From Methylaequor sp045563055 (lineage in GTDB: Bacteria; Pseudomonadota; Alphaproteobacteria; Methylaequorales; Methylaequoraceae): a stretch of DNA of 64,000 bases. A program made the position numbers and the translations under genes. Of the stretch, positions 26,621-34,959 are shown piece after piece. The stretch lies in contig JBJKUR010000009.1 of assembly GCA_045563055.1 (NCBI GenBank), positions 1 to 64,000 of the forward strand. The letters run 5' to 3'. How positions within the stretch are numbered: position 1 is the stretch's first letter; each line of letters opens with the position of its first letter. The notes beneath the pieces were generated by a model. The model was not told the origin of the DNA and did no database searches. It saw only the letters and a program-made list of their open reading frames with translations.

Positions 26621-27802
26621 AAGAGTGTCAGGGATTTTTTTTCCAATTAGTGGTTTGCAATAGCTTAGAAACCTCTTTGTTACAAAGAATTTTTTTCGAT
26701 CATAAAATTCATCAGGCATAACTTTGGTTTTTCCAGCTATTGCCTCTAACTTGTTTATAATAAAACTTGTTCTATAAATACTGCCAAAACTCTTTCTTTC
26801 TTTAATTCCAATTGAAAAAGAAGTTTTTAATTTATTTGAATAATTTACAGCTTTAAGACCAATCTGCAGTGCTTCTTTCTGATCAACCTCTGAACTTGAT
26901 CCAAGAAATGATCTCTGAGAATAACCCAGTGTATCTGCTCTCACTCTAGATATTTGTAATTTTTGTTTAACTGCATTAGCTAAGTAATCCCCCAACATGC
27001 CGCTTCCTGACAGTTGAATATTACCATGTGCATCATACTCATTTATTTTTTTGAGCTTTTCGGTAAACAATTTGTTTTTTTTATTTTTTATTCCCTCTGA
27101 AACTGCTATCACACATCTTCCATAGCTGTTGTAAACATTTTTTATGCTCTCTAAAAAATCATTTAAACTAACGGAATGTTCTGGGATAAAAATTAAATGT
27201 GGACCGTCATTTTGCTTTGATTTTAATAAAGCTGAAGATGCAGCAAGAAATCCTGCATGTCTTCCCATTACTACTCCGATATATACCCCAGGAAGAGATT
27301 TAACATCGTAATTGATTCCTGAAAAAAGTTGTGCGACATATTTTGCTGCCGAACCAAACCCTGGTGTATGATCATTTAAAACTAAATCATTGTCTATAGT
27401 TTTGGGGACATGAATACATTGAAGGTCATAGTTTTTATTATAAGCAAATTCTGAAATTATTCTTAAGCTATCAGATGAGTCATTGCCACCGATGTAATAA
27501 AATTTGTTGATCTTTTTTTCCTTTAACACGCTAAAAATTTCACGACAGTACTCTTTATCTGGTTTGTCTCTTGTGGAACCCAAAGCTGCCCCAGGAGTTG
27601 TTTTTAATAATTGCAGTTCAGAAGAGGAAAATTTGCTTAATGACATGAATTTATTATTAATTATTCCACTAACACCGTTAAATGCACCCAAAACTTTTGA
27701 TTTTTTCTTTGTTTCATTAATTATGATGCCAACCAAAGATTGATTGATTACATTGGTTGGCCCACCACCCTGAGCGATTAATATATTATTACTAATGGAC
27801 AT
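26609..27802 (-). CDS. pfp: Pyrophosphate-type 6-phosphofructokinase
   Basis: Phosphorylates fructose-6-phosphate, probably with PPi. The 397 residues begin NILIAQGGGPTNVINQSLVG. KFYYIGGNDSSD (about 100-111) has GGND where ATP enzymes have GGDG; an Asp or Asn plus Asp here favours PPi. CIHVPKTIDNDLV (about 131-143) carries the PKTIDND substrate motif with the lysine of PPi enzymes. VYIGVVMGRHAGFLAAS follows at about 172-188. PPi use is inferred from these residues and should be reversible. A proton-pumping pyrophosphatase is encoded 9 kb away. Confidence 0.87.
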   Translation of the reverse strand: MSISNNILIAQGGGPTNVINQSLVGIIINETKKKSKVLGAFNGVSGIINNKFMSLSKFSSSELQLLKTTPGAALGSTRDKPDKEYCREIFSVLKEKKINKFYYIGGNDSSDSLRIISEFAYNKNYDLQCIHVPKTIDNDLVLNDHTPGFGSAAKYVAQLFSGINYDVKSLPGVYIGVVMGRHAGFLAASSALLKSKQNDGPHLIFIPEHSVSLNDFLESIKNVYNSYGRCVIAVSEGIKNKKNKLFTEKLKKINEYDAHGNIQLSGSGMLGDYLANAVKQKLQISRVRADTLGYSQRSFLGSSSEVDQKEALQIGLKAVNYSNKLKTSFSIGIKERKSFGSIYRTSFIINKLEAIAGKTKVMPDEFYDRKKFFVTKRFLSYCKPLIGKKIPDTLSII

Positions 27803-27823
27803 TTTTTATGTTAAATTTTATTT

Positions 27824-29593
27824 ATGAAACCAAATCATAATTTAATTCAAGTAGATCAAAAACACAATGATGAAATTCATAATTACTCGTTGAAAGGAGT
27901 GCTTTGGAAACAAAATAAACTTGATACAACAAAGTATAATGAAATTAAAGATAATTTAAATTTGGACTCTCATGTTGCACGATTAGCTGCTGTTAGGAGC
28001 ATAAAAAGCACCGATTTTTTAAACTATATAAACCCTAAAATAAAAAACATTCTTCCAGATCCTTTTGTATTAGACGATATGGAGAAAGCTACTAATAAGA
28101 TTGTTCATCATATAAAAAATAAAAAAAAAATTGGAATTCTTGGAGATTATGATGTCGATGGTGCAAGTGCTACAGCCCTTTTATGTAATTATCTTAGTGA
28201 TATTGATGTTGATTTTGAATTTTACATTCCTGATAGGATTAGAGAAGGATATGGTCCAAATGTTAATGCTTTAATAAATTTAAAGAATAAAGGTTGTGAA
28301 TTAATTTTAACTCTTGACTGTGGAACTTCTGCAGTAAATTGTATTAAGGAAATTAATAAAGAGAACGTAGATATAATTATTGTTGATCATCATCTTCAAT
28401 CAGATGTGTTACCTGATGCATTTGCAATAATTAACCCCCAAAAAAAAAAGGATATTTCAAATTTAAATAACCTATGTGCTACTGGTGTGGTCTTTTTTTT
28501 AATAGTTTCAATAAATCGGGAGTTAAGAAAAGATGACTATTATAAGTTTAAATTACCTAATTTAGTAAAATACCTGGACTTAGTAGCTTTAGCAACTATC
28601 TGTGATTTAGTTAAACTAGACACAATTAATAGAGCTTTTGTAAAGCAAGGACTCAAGGTTTTAAATAAACTTAAAAACACTGGTATTGCAGCATTGGTTG
28701 AATGTTCTTCAGTTAACCAACTTTTAAACGAGTATCATTTAGGCTTTGTACTTGGACCAAGAATTAATGCTGGAGGGCGAGTAGGGGATTCAAAACTAGG
28801 GGTAAACTTGTTGACATCAAAAAATAAGACAATTTCATTAATTTTATCAAACAAACTTTGTAGTTTTAATGACACAAGAAGAGCTATAGAAACGAAAGTT
28901 CTATCAGAAGCCATGAATCAAATTAATGAAAATTCAGAAGATATAATATGTGTTCACGGTAAAGACTGGCACCCAGGAGTATTAGGTATAGTTGCAGCAA
29001 AAATTACAGAAAAATATCGTAGGCCATCCATTGTGATTTCAGAGGACTCTGATAATTGTTCTGCATCATGCAGGTCAGTAAAGAGTTTTGATATTGGAGC
29101 CTTTATAATTGATTCTGTAAATAGTGGCATTTTAATTTCAGGAGGTGGTCATAAAATGGCAGGAGGTTTTTGTATTAAAAAGTCAAAGATAAAACTTTTT
29201 AAAGACTCTATGAAAGAGAAGTTTAAAAAAAATAAATTAGATTTAATCAGATCATTTGAATTTGAAATACCCTTGTCGAGTGTAACAAATAAGTTTTATA
29301 ATCAGCTTCAAGAATTTGCACCATTCGGAATGGGAAATCCAAAACCAAAATTTTTACTCAAGAATTGTCACATAAAATATCCAAAGATAGTTGGTGATAA
29401 GCATGTTTCTTTTTTCTTAGCAGACGACTATGGTAATAAAATTAAATGTATATATTTTAATTCAACTGGGACAGACATGGGAAGCTTTATTGAGTCTGAG
29501 CGTTCATTTTTTGGTATAGTTGTTTCTTTACTTTTAAATTTGTGGGGAGGCAATGAAAGTGTAGAAATTTTAGTCGAGGATATTATAGCTTAG
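27824..29593 (+). CDS. recJ: Single-stranded-DNA-specific exonuclease RecJ
   Basis: 5'-3' exonuclease of recombination and mismatch repair. The 589 residues hold the DHH phosphoesterase motifs: IGILGDYDVDGASATALLC (about 103-121), ILTLDCGTSAV and IIIVDHHLQSD (about 183-193, the DHH motif). A DHHA1 domain with ILISGGGHKMAGGFCI (about 438-453) follows. A C-terminal OB-type region starts near FAPFGMGNPKPKFL. The N-terminus MKPNHNLIQVDQ is poorly conserved. It diverges from pfp with a 21-base gap. Its 3' end overlaps the next minus-strand gene by 4 bases. Confidence 0.94.
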   Translation: MKPNHNLIQVDQKHNDEIHNYSLKGVLWKQNKLDTTKYNEIKDNLNLDSHVARLAAVRSIKSTDFLNYINPKIKNILPDPFVLDDMEKATNKIVHHIKNKKKIGILGDYDVDGASATALLCNYLSDIDVDFEFYIPDRIREGYGPNVNALINLKNKGCELILTLDCGTSAVNCIKEINKENVDIIIVDHHLQSDVLPDAFAIINPQKKKDISNLNNLCATGVVFFLIVSINRELRKDDYYKFKLPNLVKYLDLVALATICDLVKLDTINRAFVKQGLKVLNKLKNTGIAALVECSSVNQLLNEYHLGFVLGPRINAGGRVGDSKLGVNLLTSKNKTISLILSNKLCSFNDTRRAIETKVLSEAMNQINENSEDIICVHGKDWHPGVLGIVAAKITEKYRRPSIVISEDSDNCSASCRSVKSFDIGAFIIDSVNSGILISGGGHKMAGGFCIKKSKIKLFKDSMKEKFKKNKLDLIRSFEFEIPLSSVTNKFYNQLQEFAPFGMGNPKPKFLLKNCHIKYPKIVGDKHVSFFLADDYGNKIKCIYFNSTGTDMGSFIESERSFFGIVVSLLLNLWGGNESVEILVEDIIA

Positions 29594-29934
29594 TCAACAA
29601 TTCTCATTTGCGTGTAATAAATCCTGCAATCATTTCCGTCTGTTGATATCAGACAATTTAGATATTCGGAAAGTCTAGCATTAGAGCATCCAGCTTCTTT
29701 GTATAGAGGAATACCCTGAAAGTTTTGTTCGAAATTCTTTTTAAATTGTTCTAAAGCGGAAGCCTTGAGATTTGGTGAACTTTGAAATTGATTTTTGATT
29801 TTTGAAACTGCTGCTTCGTACGGAAAGATTATTTCATATCCTCTTAGATTGCAAAGGTGATTTGGAGCTTCTTTACCTGTGACACTATCATACGAAAGTG
29901 ATATTAAAAAAGACAAAATTAAAAACTTAAACAT
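29590..29934 (-). CDS. Small secreted cysteine-containing protein of unknown function
   Basis: 114 residues that I do not recognise. A short hydrophobic N-terminus (FKFLILSFLISLS) looks like a signal peptide, so export to the periplasm is likely. The mature part has four cysteines (28, 83, 94, 103), an even number that would allow two disulfide bonds, and a charged helical middle (EQFKKNFEQNFQ). The end reads CRIYYTQMRIVD. It stands alone on the minus strand between recJ and tRNA-Glu and overlaps the recJ stop by 4 bases. Coding is supported by length, signal peptide and position. No function is proposed. Confidence 0.6.
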   Translation of the reverse strand: MFKFLILSFLISLSYDSVTGKEAPNHLCNLRGYEIIFPYEAAVSKIKNQFQSSPNLKASALEQFKKNFEQNFQGIPLYKEAGCSNARLSEYLNCLISTDGNDCRIYYTQMRIVD

Positions 29935-30006
29935 TACAAAAACAATTTACATATAATTTAAAAACATTATATATATATTCATATTTGTAATTTGCAAGCT
30001 ATAATT

Positions 30007-30082
30007 GTCCCCTTCGTCTAGTGGTTCAGGACACCGCCCTTTCACGGCGGCAACACGGGTTCGAATCCCGTAGGGGACGCCA
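30007..30082 (+). tRNA. tRNA-Glu (anticodon TTC)
   Basis: Acceptor GTCCCCT (30007-30013) pairs with AGGGGAC (30072-30078). G is the discriminator base and CCA is encoded at 30080-30082. The anticodon stem CCGCC/GGCGG closes the loop CTTTCAC with anticodon TTC. The T-arm GGGTTCGAATCCC is canonical. Confidence 0.96.
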
Positions 30083-30110
30083 ATTCATAAGCCAATATTT
30101 TTAAGAGTTT

Positions 30111-30830
30111 TCAGTCTTCTAGTACAAAATTAACAGGAATGTGGATAGAGTCTTTAATAAATTTTTTTCCGGATTTAGCTGGAGTGAATCTCCATTCTTT
30201 AAGTGTACTTAAACTTACATTATCCAGCACCTTGAATCCACTTGATTTCAGAACTTTAATATAAGTAACATTTCCAGTTTTATCTATATCTGCTTGAATT
30301 ACAACTCTTCCTTCCCAGCCCCTCTTTCTTGCGATTAAAGGATATTTTGGATGTGGATTGTTGTGTGAACCGATTTTATATTCTGCTCTAGATTGAGTTA
30401 TAAGATTTTTTTTTTTTTTAATTTGATAGTTAGGGCTAGATTTTTTTAAAACAACGTTCTCTTCTTTATTCGACATTTTCTTAGGAGTGATTAATTTATT
30501 TTTTACGTAATTTGATTTTTCACTATCTTTATATTTATGGATTTCAGACGAATTTTGAGTGCTTTTAATTAAATTAATATTATCTATTTTATTTAATTTT
30601 CTTACTTCCAATATATTTTGCAATTTTGTTTTTTTTTGCTTAAAGCTTAAACTTTCATTTAATTTATTTAGATTGATATCTTCAGAATATTTTTCAATTT
30701 TTACCTCTATAATAGAAGACTTTGAAGAAATAAAATTTTGTGAAAAATTTGTAATAAATGCCAATACCAAAGAGTGCAGTCCTAGAGAAAAAAAAATGCA
30801 AATATTAAAATTATTATTGTTCTTTAACAT
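30111..30830 (-). CDS. tonB: Energy transducer TonB
   Basis: Couples the proton motive force of ExbBD to outer-membrane receptors. The 239 residues have one N-terminal membrane helix (FNICIFFSLGLHSLVLAFITNF, about 8-29) and a long Lys/Ser/Asn-rich periplasmic spacer without the usual Pro-rich repeats. The C-terminal TonB domain starts near residue 158: HPKYPLIARKRGWEGRVVIQADIDKTGNV, then LKEWRFTPAKSG. It lies 6 bases after the TonB-dependent receptor, so it is probably in the same riboswitch-controlled unit and may be dedicated to that receptor. Confidence 0.93.
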   Translation of the reverse strand: MLKNNNNFNICIFFSLGLHSLVLAFITNFSQNFISSKSSIIEVKIEKYSEDINLNKLNESLSFKQKKTKLQNILEVRKLNKIDNINLIKSTQNSSEIHKYKDSEKSNYVKNKLITPKKMSNKEENVVLKKSSPNYQIKKKKNLITQSRAEYKIGSHNNPHPKYPLIARKRGWEGRVVIQADIDKTGNVTYIKVLKSSGFKVLDNVSLSTLKEWRFTPAKSGKKFIKDSIHIPVNFVLED

Positions 30831-30836
30831 AAATTA

Positions 30837-32849
30837 TCAAAACCTTTTTGATATCTTACCAAAGAGAGTGAATTCTGGCATTGGATAAACACTAGCAGAA
30901 TTGTAGGTGCTAGCACTCCCAACTCCATATCTGTAATATTTTTTATTTGTTACATTGTACCCAACTAAGGAGTAATCAAAACCATATAAATTCCCCTTGA
31001 TTCCAATATTAGTCAAAACAAATTCAGGGTTTTTTATTTGAAAGTTTTTTGTATCATTTATCAATCTTGATGATCCTCTATAATTAACATTAGCAAACAG
31101 CGTTAAACCATCTAATAAATCAAAGTCGATATTAAATTTATTGATCATGCTCGGGATTCCTGGAATTTCCTTGCCTTTGTAATTTGGGCCTTCTCTTAAC
31201 TTTGCTTTTATAACATCAAAAGCGTTTGAAATAGTAATTTTATCAATTGGTTTGAAGGTCAACAATGATTCATATCCATATCTTTTTGTTGCTGGTAAAT
31301 TTTTATTTAAGAAATCAACAGCATCAAAAATAATCTCTCCACGAATTCTCATATAATAAAAGTTATTTGAGATCGAAAAACTCCTGTAATTAATTTTATG
31401 TCCTATTTCAAAGTCATTTGAAACTTGTGAGTTCATTTTAAAATCATGAGGAACGGAAAAGCCCTGCGCTCCAACTCTTTCGTCTACATTTGGATATCTA
31501 AATGTTTTGGATACTCTTCCAAAGACGGTGCCGTATTCATTAAAGTTATTCTCAATACCTAAATGATAAGCATATAGAGGTTCAAATGTTAAAGAGTCTT
31601 CAAAATCTTTTCCAGCTCCACTCGCAGGACCAACTGAATCGGATGCTTTAAGCCAATTCCCTTGATATCGTGCGCCTGCACCAATTTTAAGAGTATTTGT
31701 AATTAGTAAATCTGTATTAAAGTAAAACCCAAGATTACTATCAGAGAATTTATATGTTTGTTTTGTTGGGAAACCATCTGATGCCATTCTATCAGAATTA
31801 TAATATGTGTATTGTGAGTCAACTCCAGAAATAAATTTCAAAGATTTCCCATAAAATTTGTTTGATATTTTTATTTTGGGATTTAAAGATACCGAATAAA
31901 GTTTGGTATCTGTTACCCCCGAGGTAAAAAACCCTTCTGAATGATTAAATCTGTAGCTTCCATCAACAATTAACTGTGTATTAGGTTCCAATTCGTGTAC
32001 AAGGCTGTAGAAGGCTTTGGCACCATCACTTGTTGCAAAATCCGCAAGTGTAGTCGATCTTCTTCTATCTATTTTGTAGTAATCGGTTGACGTATCAGGC
32101 CAACCATTTATTGCAACAACACCAGGCAACCCCATAAACTGTTTATCACCCGTGATATTTAAATGCAATAAAGTGTTAGTATTTATTTGTGAGTTCACCT
32201 CTAGATTAGCATTTTGTTGTCTTAGTTCATTATTTCTCCTATAACCATCTGCTTTTGAATAATTAGCGTTACCGGATACTGAAAAATTTTCAAAAACTTT
32301 AGAACCAGAGAAAGCTGCCTCAAATTGACCAAATGATCCAAATGCGGTTGAAACTTCATAAGAATCATCGTCTTTTATAAATTGGTCTGTAATTATGTTT
32401 ACTGCACCTGAAGTTGCATTACTTCCATATAATACACCAGCACTACCTCCTTTTATTATTTCGATTCTTTTTATGCTACTTACTGGCATTGTTGTAAAGT
32501 CTACAAAACTAGCATCAATATTTGATAATCTTTGTCCGTTTAAAAGAATTAGAGTATTTGACTTTGCTGTATCAGCAAAACCTCGAATATCGATACTTTC
32601 TTTTGCTCCAAAACCTGTTCCATATAATGATTTAAACTCAATGCCTGGTAATCTGGAAATAATCTGAACAAGTGAATCGTTTGGATATTGTTTAATGTAT
32701 TCTTCATTAAGCACATGAGTAACTGCTCCAGTTAATTGTTCATCTAAAAGTTTTGATGATGTTACAGTAATTTCTTTAAAATTTTCATCAGCATAACTGT
32801 TAAAAAAATAAAATAAGAATGTTATAGTGTAGATTAAACGAAAATTCAT
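30837..32849 (-). CDS. TonB-dependent outer membrane receptor (cobalamin by context)
   Basis: 670 residues with an N-terminal signal peptide (FLFYFFNSYA), a TonB-box-like segment FKEITVTSSK, and a plug domain. The plug contains IISRLPGIEFKS, ESIDIRGFADTAKSNTLILLNGQRL and SSIKRIEIIKGGSAGVLYGSNATSGAVNIIT (about 105-137). A 22-strand-type barrel follows, ending in FTLFGKISKRF with the C-terminal Phe. The AGGAG ribosome binding site lies 8 bases before the ATG. The long leader carries a cobalamin riboswitch, so B12 or a related corrinoid is the likely substrate and the gene is BtuB-like. The sequence alone does not prove the ligand. Confidence 0.92.
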   Translation of the reverse strand: MNFRLIYTITFLFYFFNSYADENFKEITVTSSKLLDEQLTGAVTHVLNEEYIKQYPNDSLVQIISRLPGIEFKSLYGTGFGAKESIDIRGFADTAKSNTLILLNGQRLSNIDASFVDFTTMPVSSIKRIEIIKGGSAGVLYGSNATSGAVNIITDQFIKDDDSYEVSTAFGSFGQFEAAFSGSKVFENFSVSGNANYSKADGYRRNNELRQQNANLEVNSQINTNTLLHLNITGDKQFMGLPGVVAINGWPDTSTDYYKIDRRRSTTLADFATSDGAKAFYSLVHELEPNTQLIVDGSYRFNHSEGFFTSGVTDTKLYSVSLNPKIKISNKFYGKSLKFISGVDSQYTYYNSDRMASDGFPTKQTYKFSDSNLGFYFNTDLLITNTLKIGAGARYQGNWLKASDSVGPASGAGKDFEDSLTFEPLYAYHLGIENNFNEYGTVFGRVSKTFRYPNVDERVGAQGFSVPHDFKMNSQVSNDFEIGHKINYRSFSISNNFYYMRIRGEIIFDAVDFLNKNLPATKRYGYESLLTFKPIDKITISNAFDVIKAKLREGPNYKGKEIPGIPSMINKFNIDFDLLDGLTLFANVNYRGSSRLINDTKNFQIKNPEFVLTNIGIKGNLYGFDYSLVGYNVTNKKYYRYGVGSASTYNSASVYPMPEFTLFGKISKRF

Positions 32850-32934
32850 TTTCCCGCTCCTAATTGCTTCTCAAATACTTCTATGTGAGTATTAAGAAAA
32901 GTTAATGTATTAGTGGGGATTTAAAACCCACCGA

Positions 32935-32996
32935 GGTTAATCACGTCACCTCAATGGAAATTAACCATAATCAGAAGACCTACCCGCAGCCTGATT
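32935..32996 (-). promoter_or_regulatory. Two hairpins between the riboswitch aptamer and the receptor gene (candidate expression platform)
   Basis: On the minus strand, AATCAG (32996-32991) pairs with CTGATT (32974-32969), and GGTTAAT (32966-32960) pairs with ATTAACC (32941-32935). Neither is followed by a T run, so control is more likely at translation or through an alternative pairing nearer the AGGAG site. This is inference from complementarity only. Confidence 0.4.
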
Positions 32997-33007
32997 GAAT
33001 GACGCTT

Positions 33008-33155
33008 ACTTAGCAGGTTTCCTGACTCATCGCTTAGATGTTGAACCGCCTTCCCAATTTATAACCAGTGGCGTAATGGCCCAACGAACAATTTACAGTA
33101 GCGGGGGCTGTGCTAGACTTTAACTAGTTTCCCTTTTAACCCTTGCGGGCACTAA
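33008..33155 (-). promoter_or_regulatory. Cobalamin (adenosylcobalamin-type) riboswitch
   Basis: Read on the minus strand from 33152, the leader shows GTGCCCGCAAGGGTTAAAAG followed by GGGAA, then AGCCCCCGCTACTGTAA, the B12-box region. GCCACTGG at about 33075-33068 and GGGAAGGC follow, closing with AGTCAGGAAACCTGC at about 33027-33013. These blocks and their order are the conserved core of cobalamin riboswitches. It lies about 160 bases upstream of the TonB-dependent receptor and in the same orientation. Binding of B12 is expected to lower receptor and tonB expression. The 363-base gap between the receptor and msrA is filled mostly by this leader. Confidence 0.92.
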
Positions 33156-33212
33156 ATAATATATTTATATTATTTTCAATACAAGAAATGTCAAATTATT
33201 ACTAAATTAAAA

Positions 33213-33758
33213 ATGGATATATTTAAGGTTGATTTAAACAAAGAGAAACCAGACGATTATTTAGATATTTTCCTGGGAATGGGTTGTTTTTGGGGTGCAG
33301 AAAGAAAATTCTGGAAGCTCAATGGTTTATATACAACCGCCGTAGGTTATGCTGGCGGAAAAATCAAAAACCCAAATTATGAAAGTGTATGCACAGGAGA
33401 AACAGGGCATGCAGAAGTTGTTCGAATTATTTATAATGCCAATAAAGCCAATTTAGACGATATTATGAAAATTTTTTGGGAATCACACGATCCAACTCAA
33501 CTCAACAGACAAGGGAACGATATTGGTTCACAATATAGATCGATAATTCTTACTGCTAATGAATGTGAACTTGGAGAGTTAAAAACATCAAAGAAAAAAT
33601 TTCAAGTTAAATTGGAGAAAGAAGATCTTGGAGTAATTAGAACAGAGATCAAATTATTAGATAAATTTTACCTTGCTGAGGATTACCACCAAAAGTATCT
33701 GCACAAAAATCCCAATGGTTATTGTGGCTTACAAGGAACAGGAGTAAATTATTGTTAG
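33213..33758 (+). CDS. msrA: Peptide methionine-S-sulfoxide reductase A
   Basis: Repairs oxidised methionine (S epimer). The 181-residue protein has LGMGCFWGAERKFW with the catalytic Cys25 in the GCFWG motif. VGYAGGKIKNPNYESVCTGETGHAE, FWESHDPTQLNRQGNDIGSQYRS and EDYHQKYLHKNPNGYC follow. The C-terminal cysteines (about 169 and 181) are placed as resolving residues. It diverges from the receptor leader and overlaps the CPBP gene by 4 bases at the 3' ends. Confidence 0.95.
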   Translation: MDIFKVDLNKEKPDDYLDIFLGMGCFWGAERKFWKLNGLYTTAVGYAGGKIKNPNYESVCTGETGHAEVVRIIYNANKANLDDIMKIFWESHDPTQLNRQGNDIGSQYRSIILTANECELGELKTSKKKFQVKLEKEDLGVIRTEIKLLDKFYLAEDYHQKYLHKNPNGYCGLQGTGVNYC

Positions 33759-34357
33759 AAAAAGAACTGTCCTAAACCTAATGTAAAAATTATTAGACCA
33801 CCTATCGAGTGAATAAAAACACAGGTCATGAAAGACTTTTCGTTATATGCGTATGAAAAAATGGGAGACACTAATGCTGTTATGAAGATAGCGTGAGGGT
33901 TGTGAAAGACAATATGTCCAAAAGAAAAAACAACCATATTTGAAATCATCATTGTTTTTTTACTGTTATTAAAAACAAATCTGTATCTGTGATAGAAAAA
34001 GACTCTGTAAATGAATTCTTGAGGAATTACTGATAAAAAAGGATAAAGAAAAATTACAATCAACCAAAGTTTGAAGTTTTTTTTAGGCAAATCAAATAAC
34101 AAATTAGGTTCAAATGCTAGAGTGTAAATAAAACCTGAAACTAAGAAAAGTAATGATAAATAAAAACTGAATTTCCAATCTATATTTTTTTTTAGATTTG
34201 CAAATTTAAAGTTTTTGTCTTTTTTTAAAATGTAAATGGAAATGAGAAAAATGACATACAGGAAAAGAAAAACCAATTGTGAAGAAATTAGAAACGATAA
34301 GAAAATGGGTGTTAAAAAAAAAATTAAAAAAAATTCTGTTTTTAGGGAACTAGCCAT
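33755..34357 (-). CDS. CPBP-family intramembrane protease-like protein
   Basis: 200 residues with about six membrane segments. The Abi/CPBP (Rce1-like) motifs are visible. Motif 1 is PQEFIYRVFFYHRYRFVF (about 112-129), with QExxxR in place of the usual EExxxR. Motif 2 is VFSFGHIVFHN (His about 147), and a third His lies in FIHSIGG near the C-terminus. These residues normally bind the catalytic metal or activate water. The first Glu being Gln is seen in some bacterial relatives as I recall, but makes activity uncertain. Its start overlaps pdxH by 16 bases. No substrate can be inferred. Confidence 0.8.
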   Translation of the reverse strand: MASSLKTEFFLIFFLTPIFLSFLISSQLVFLFLYVIFLISIYILKKDKNFKFANLKKNIDWKFSFYLSLLFLVSGFIYTLAFEPNLLFDLPKKNFKLWLIVIFLYPFLSVIPQEFIYRVFFYHRYRFVFNNSKKTMMISNMVVFSFGHIVFHNPHAIFITALVSPIFSYAYNEKSFMTCVFIHSIGGLIIFTLGLGQFFF

Positions 34358-34959
34358 TTACCCCTAACACTTAACTGAGGTTCACCTCTTTCAACATTAA
34401 ATATAGCTCTACGATGACCTTGACTTGCAAGGTACAACCACTCTATCTCGTTAATAGATATTTGTATTACACAAAAGTTTTTTAATCCATCCTCTGATTG
34501 TTTACTTGATGGTGCTTCTAAAGTGAAATCATCTGGAAATCCAGATGTTGGTTTTTTTGAAATCACACCTGGTTTGTCTTTGGATAAATAACATCTTCTT
34601 GACCAATTGCCCAATTTATTCCATGAGTCTTTCAATGATTTTTGAATATTTGCTGTTCCCCTGACCCGAAGTTGTATTTTTTTTTGATCATCGTAGAATA
34701 CCAAACATGCATTGGCATTTTTTTGCAGCTCAATAATTTTTTGTGCTCTTAAATCACTATGAATATTGATGATTAATTTTTCAATGTTAAAACCTCTTAG
34801 AACAACTGTTCGAGCATCAGGTTTGTTGTTAATAGTTACAGTGTTTAGTACGGTGTTATGAAAGTTAGATTTTCTTTTTTTTACACCTTGAATAAGAAGA
34901 GAAAATATCTCTTTTTTTGTTTCCTCCAGTGAATTATAAAATCTTGGTATTTCCTTCAT
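34342..34959 (-). CDS. pdxH: Pyridoxamine/pyridoxine 5'-phosphate oxidase
   Basis: FMN-dependent final step to pyridoxal phosphate. The 205 residues include TVTINNKPDARTVVLRGF (about 43-60, FMN-binding RxVLLK-like block), NACLVFYDDQKKIQLRVRGTA, SWNKLGNWSRRCYL, and the C-terminal dimer/substrate motif IEWLYLASQGHRRAIFNVE. It overlaps rlmB by 4 bases (ATGA) and the CPBP gene by 16, so the three minus-strand genes form an operon. Confidence 0.92.
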   Translation of the reverse strand: MKEIPRFYNSLEETKKEIFSLLIQGVKKRKSNFHNTVLNTVTINNKPDARTVVLRGFNIEKLIINIHSDLRAQKIIELQKNANACLVFYDDQKKIQLRVRGTANIQKSLKDSWNKLGNWSRRCYLSKDKPGVISKKPTSGFPDDFTLEAPSSKQSEDGLKNFCVIQISINEIEWLYLASQGHRRAIFNVERGEPQLSVRGKWLVP

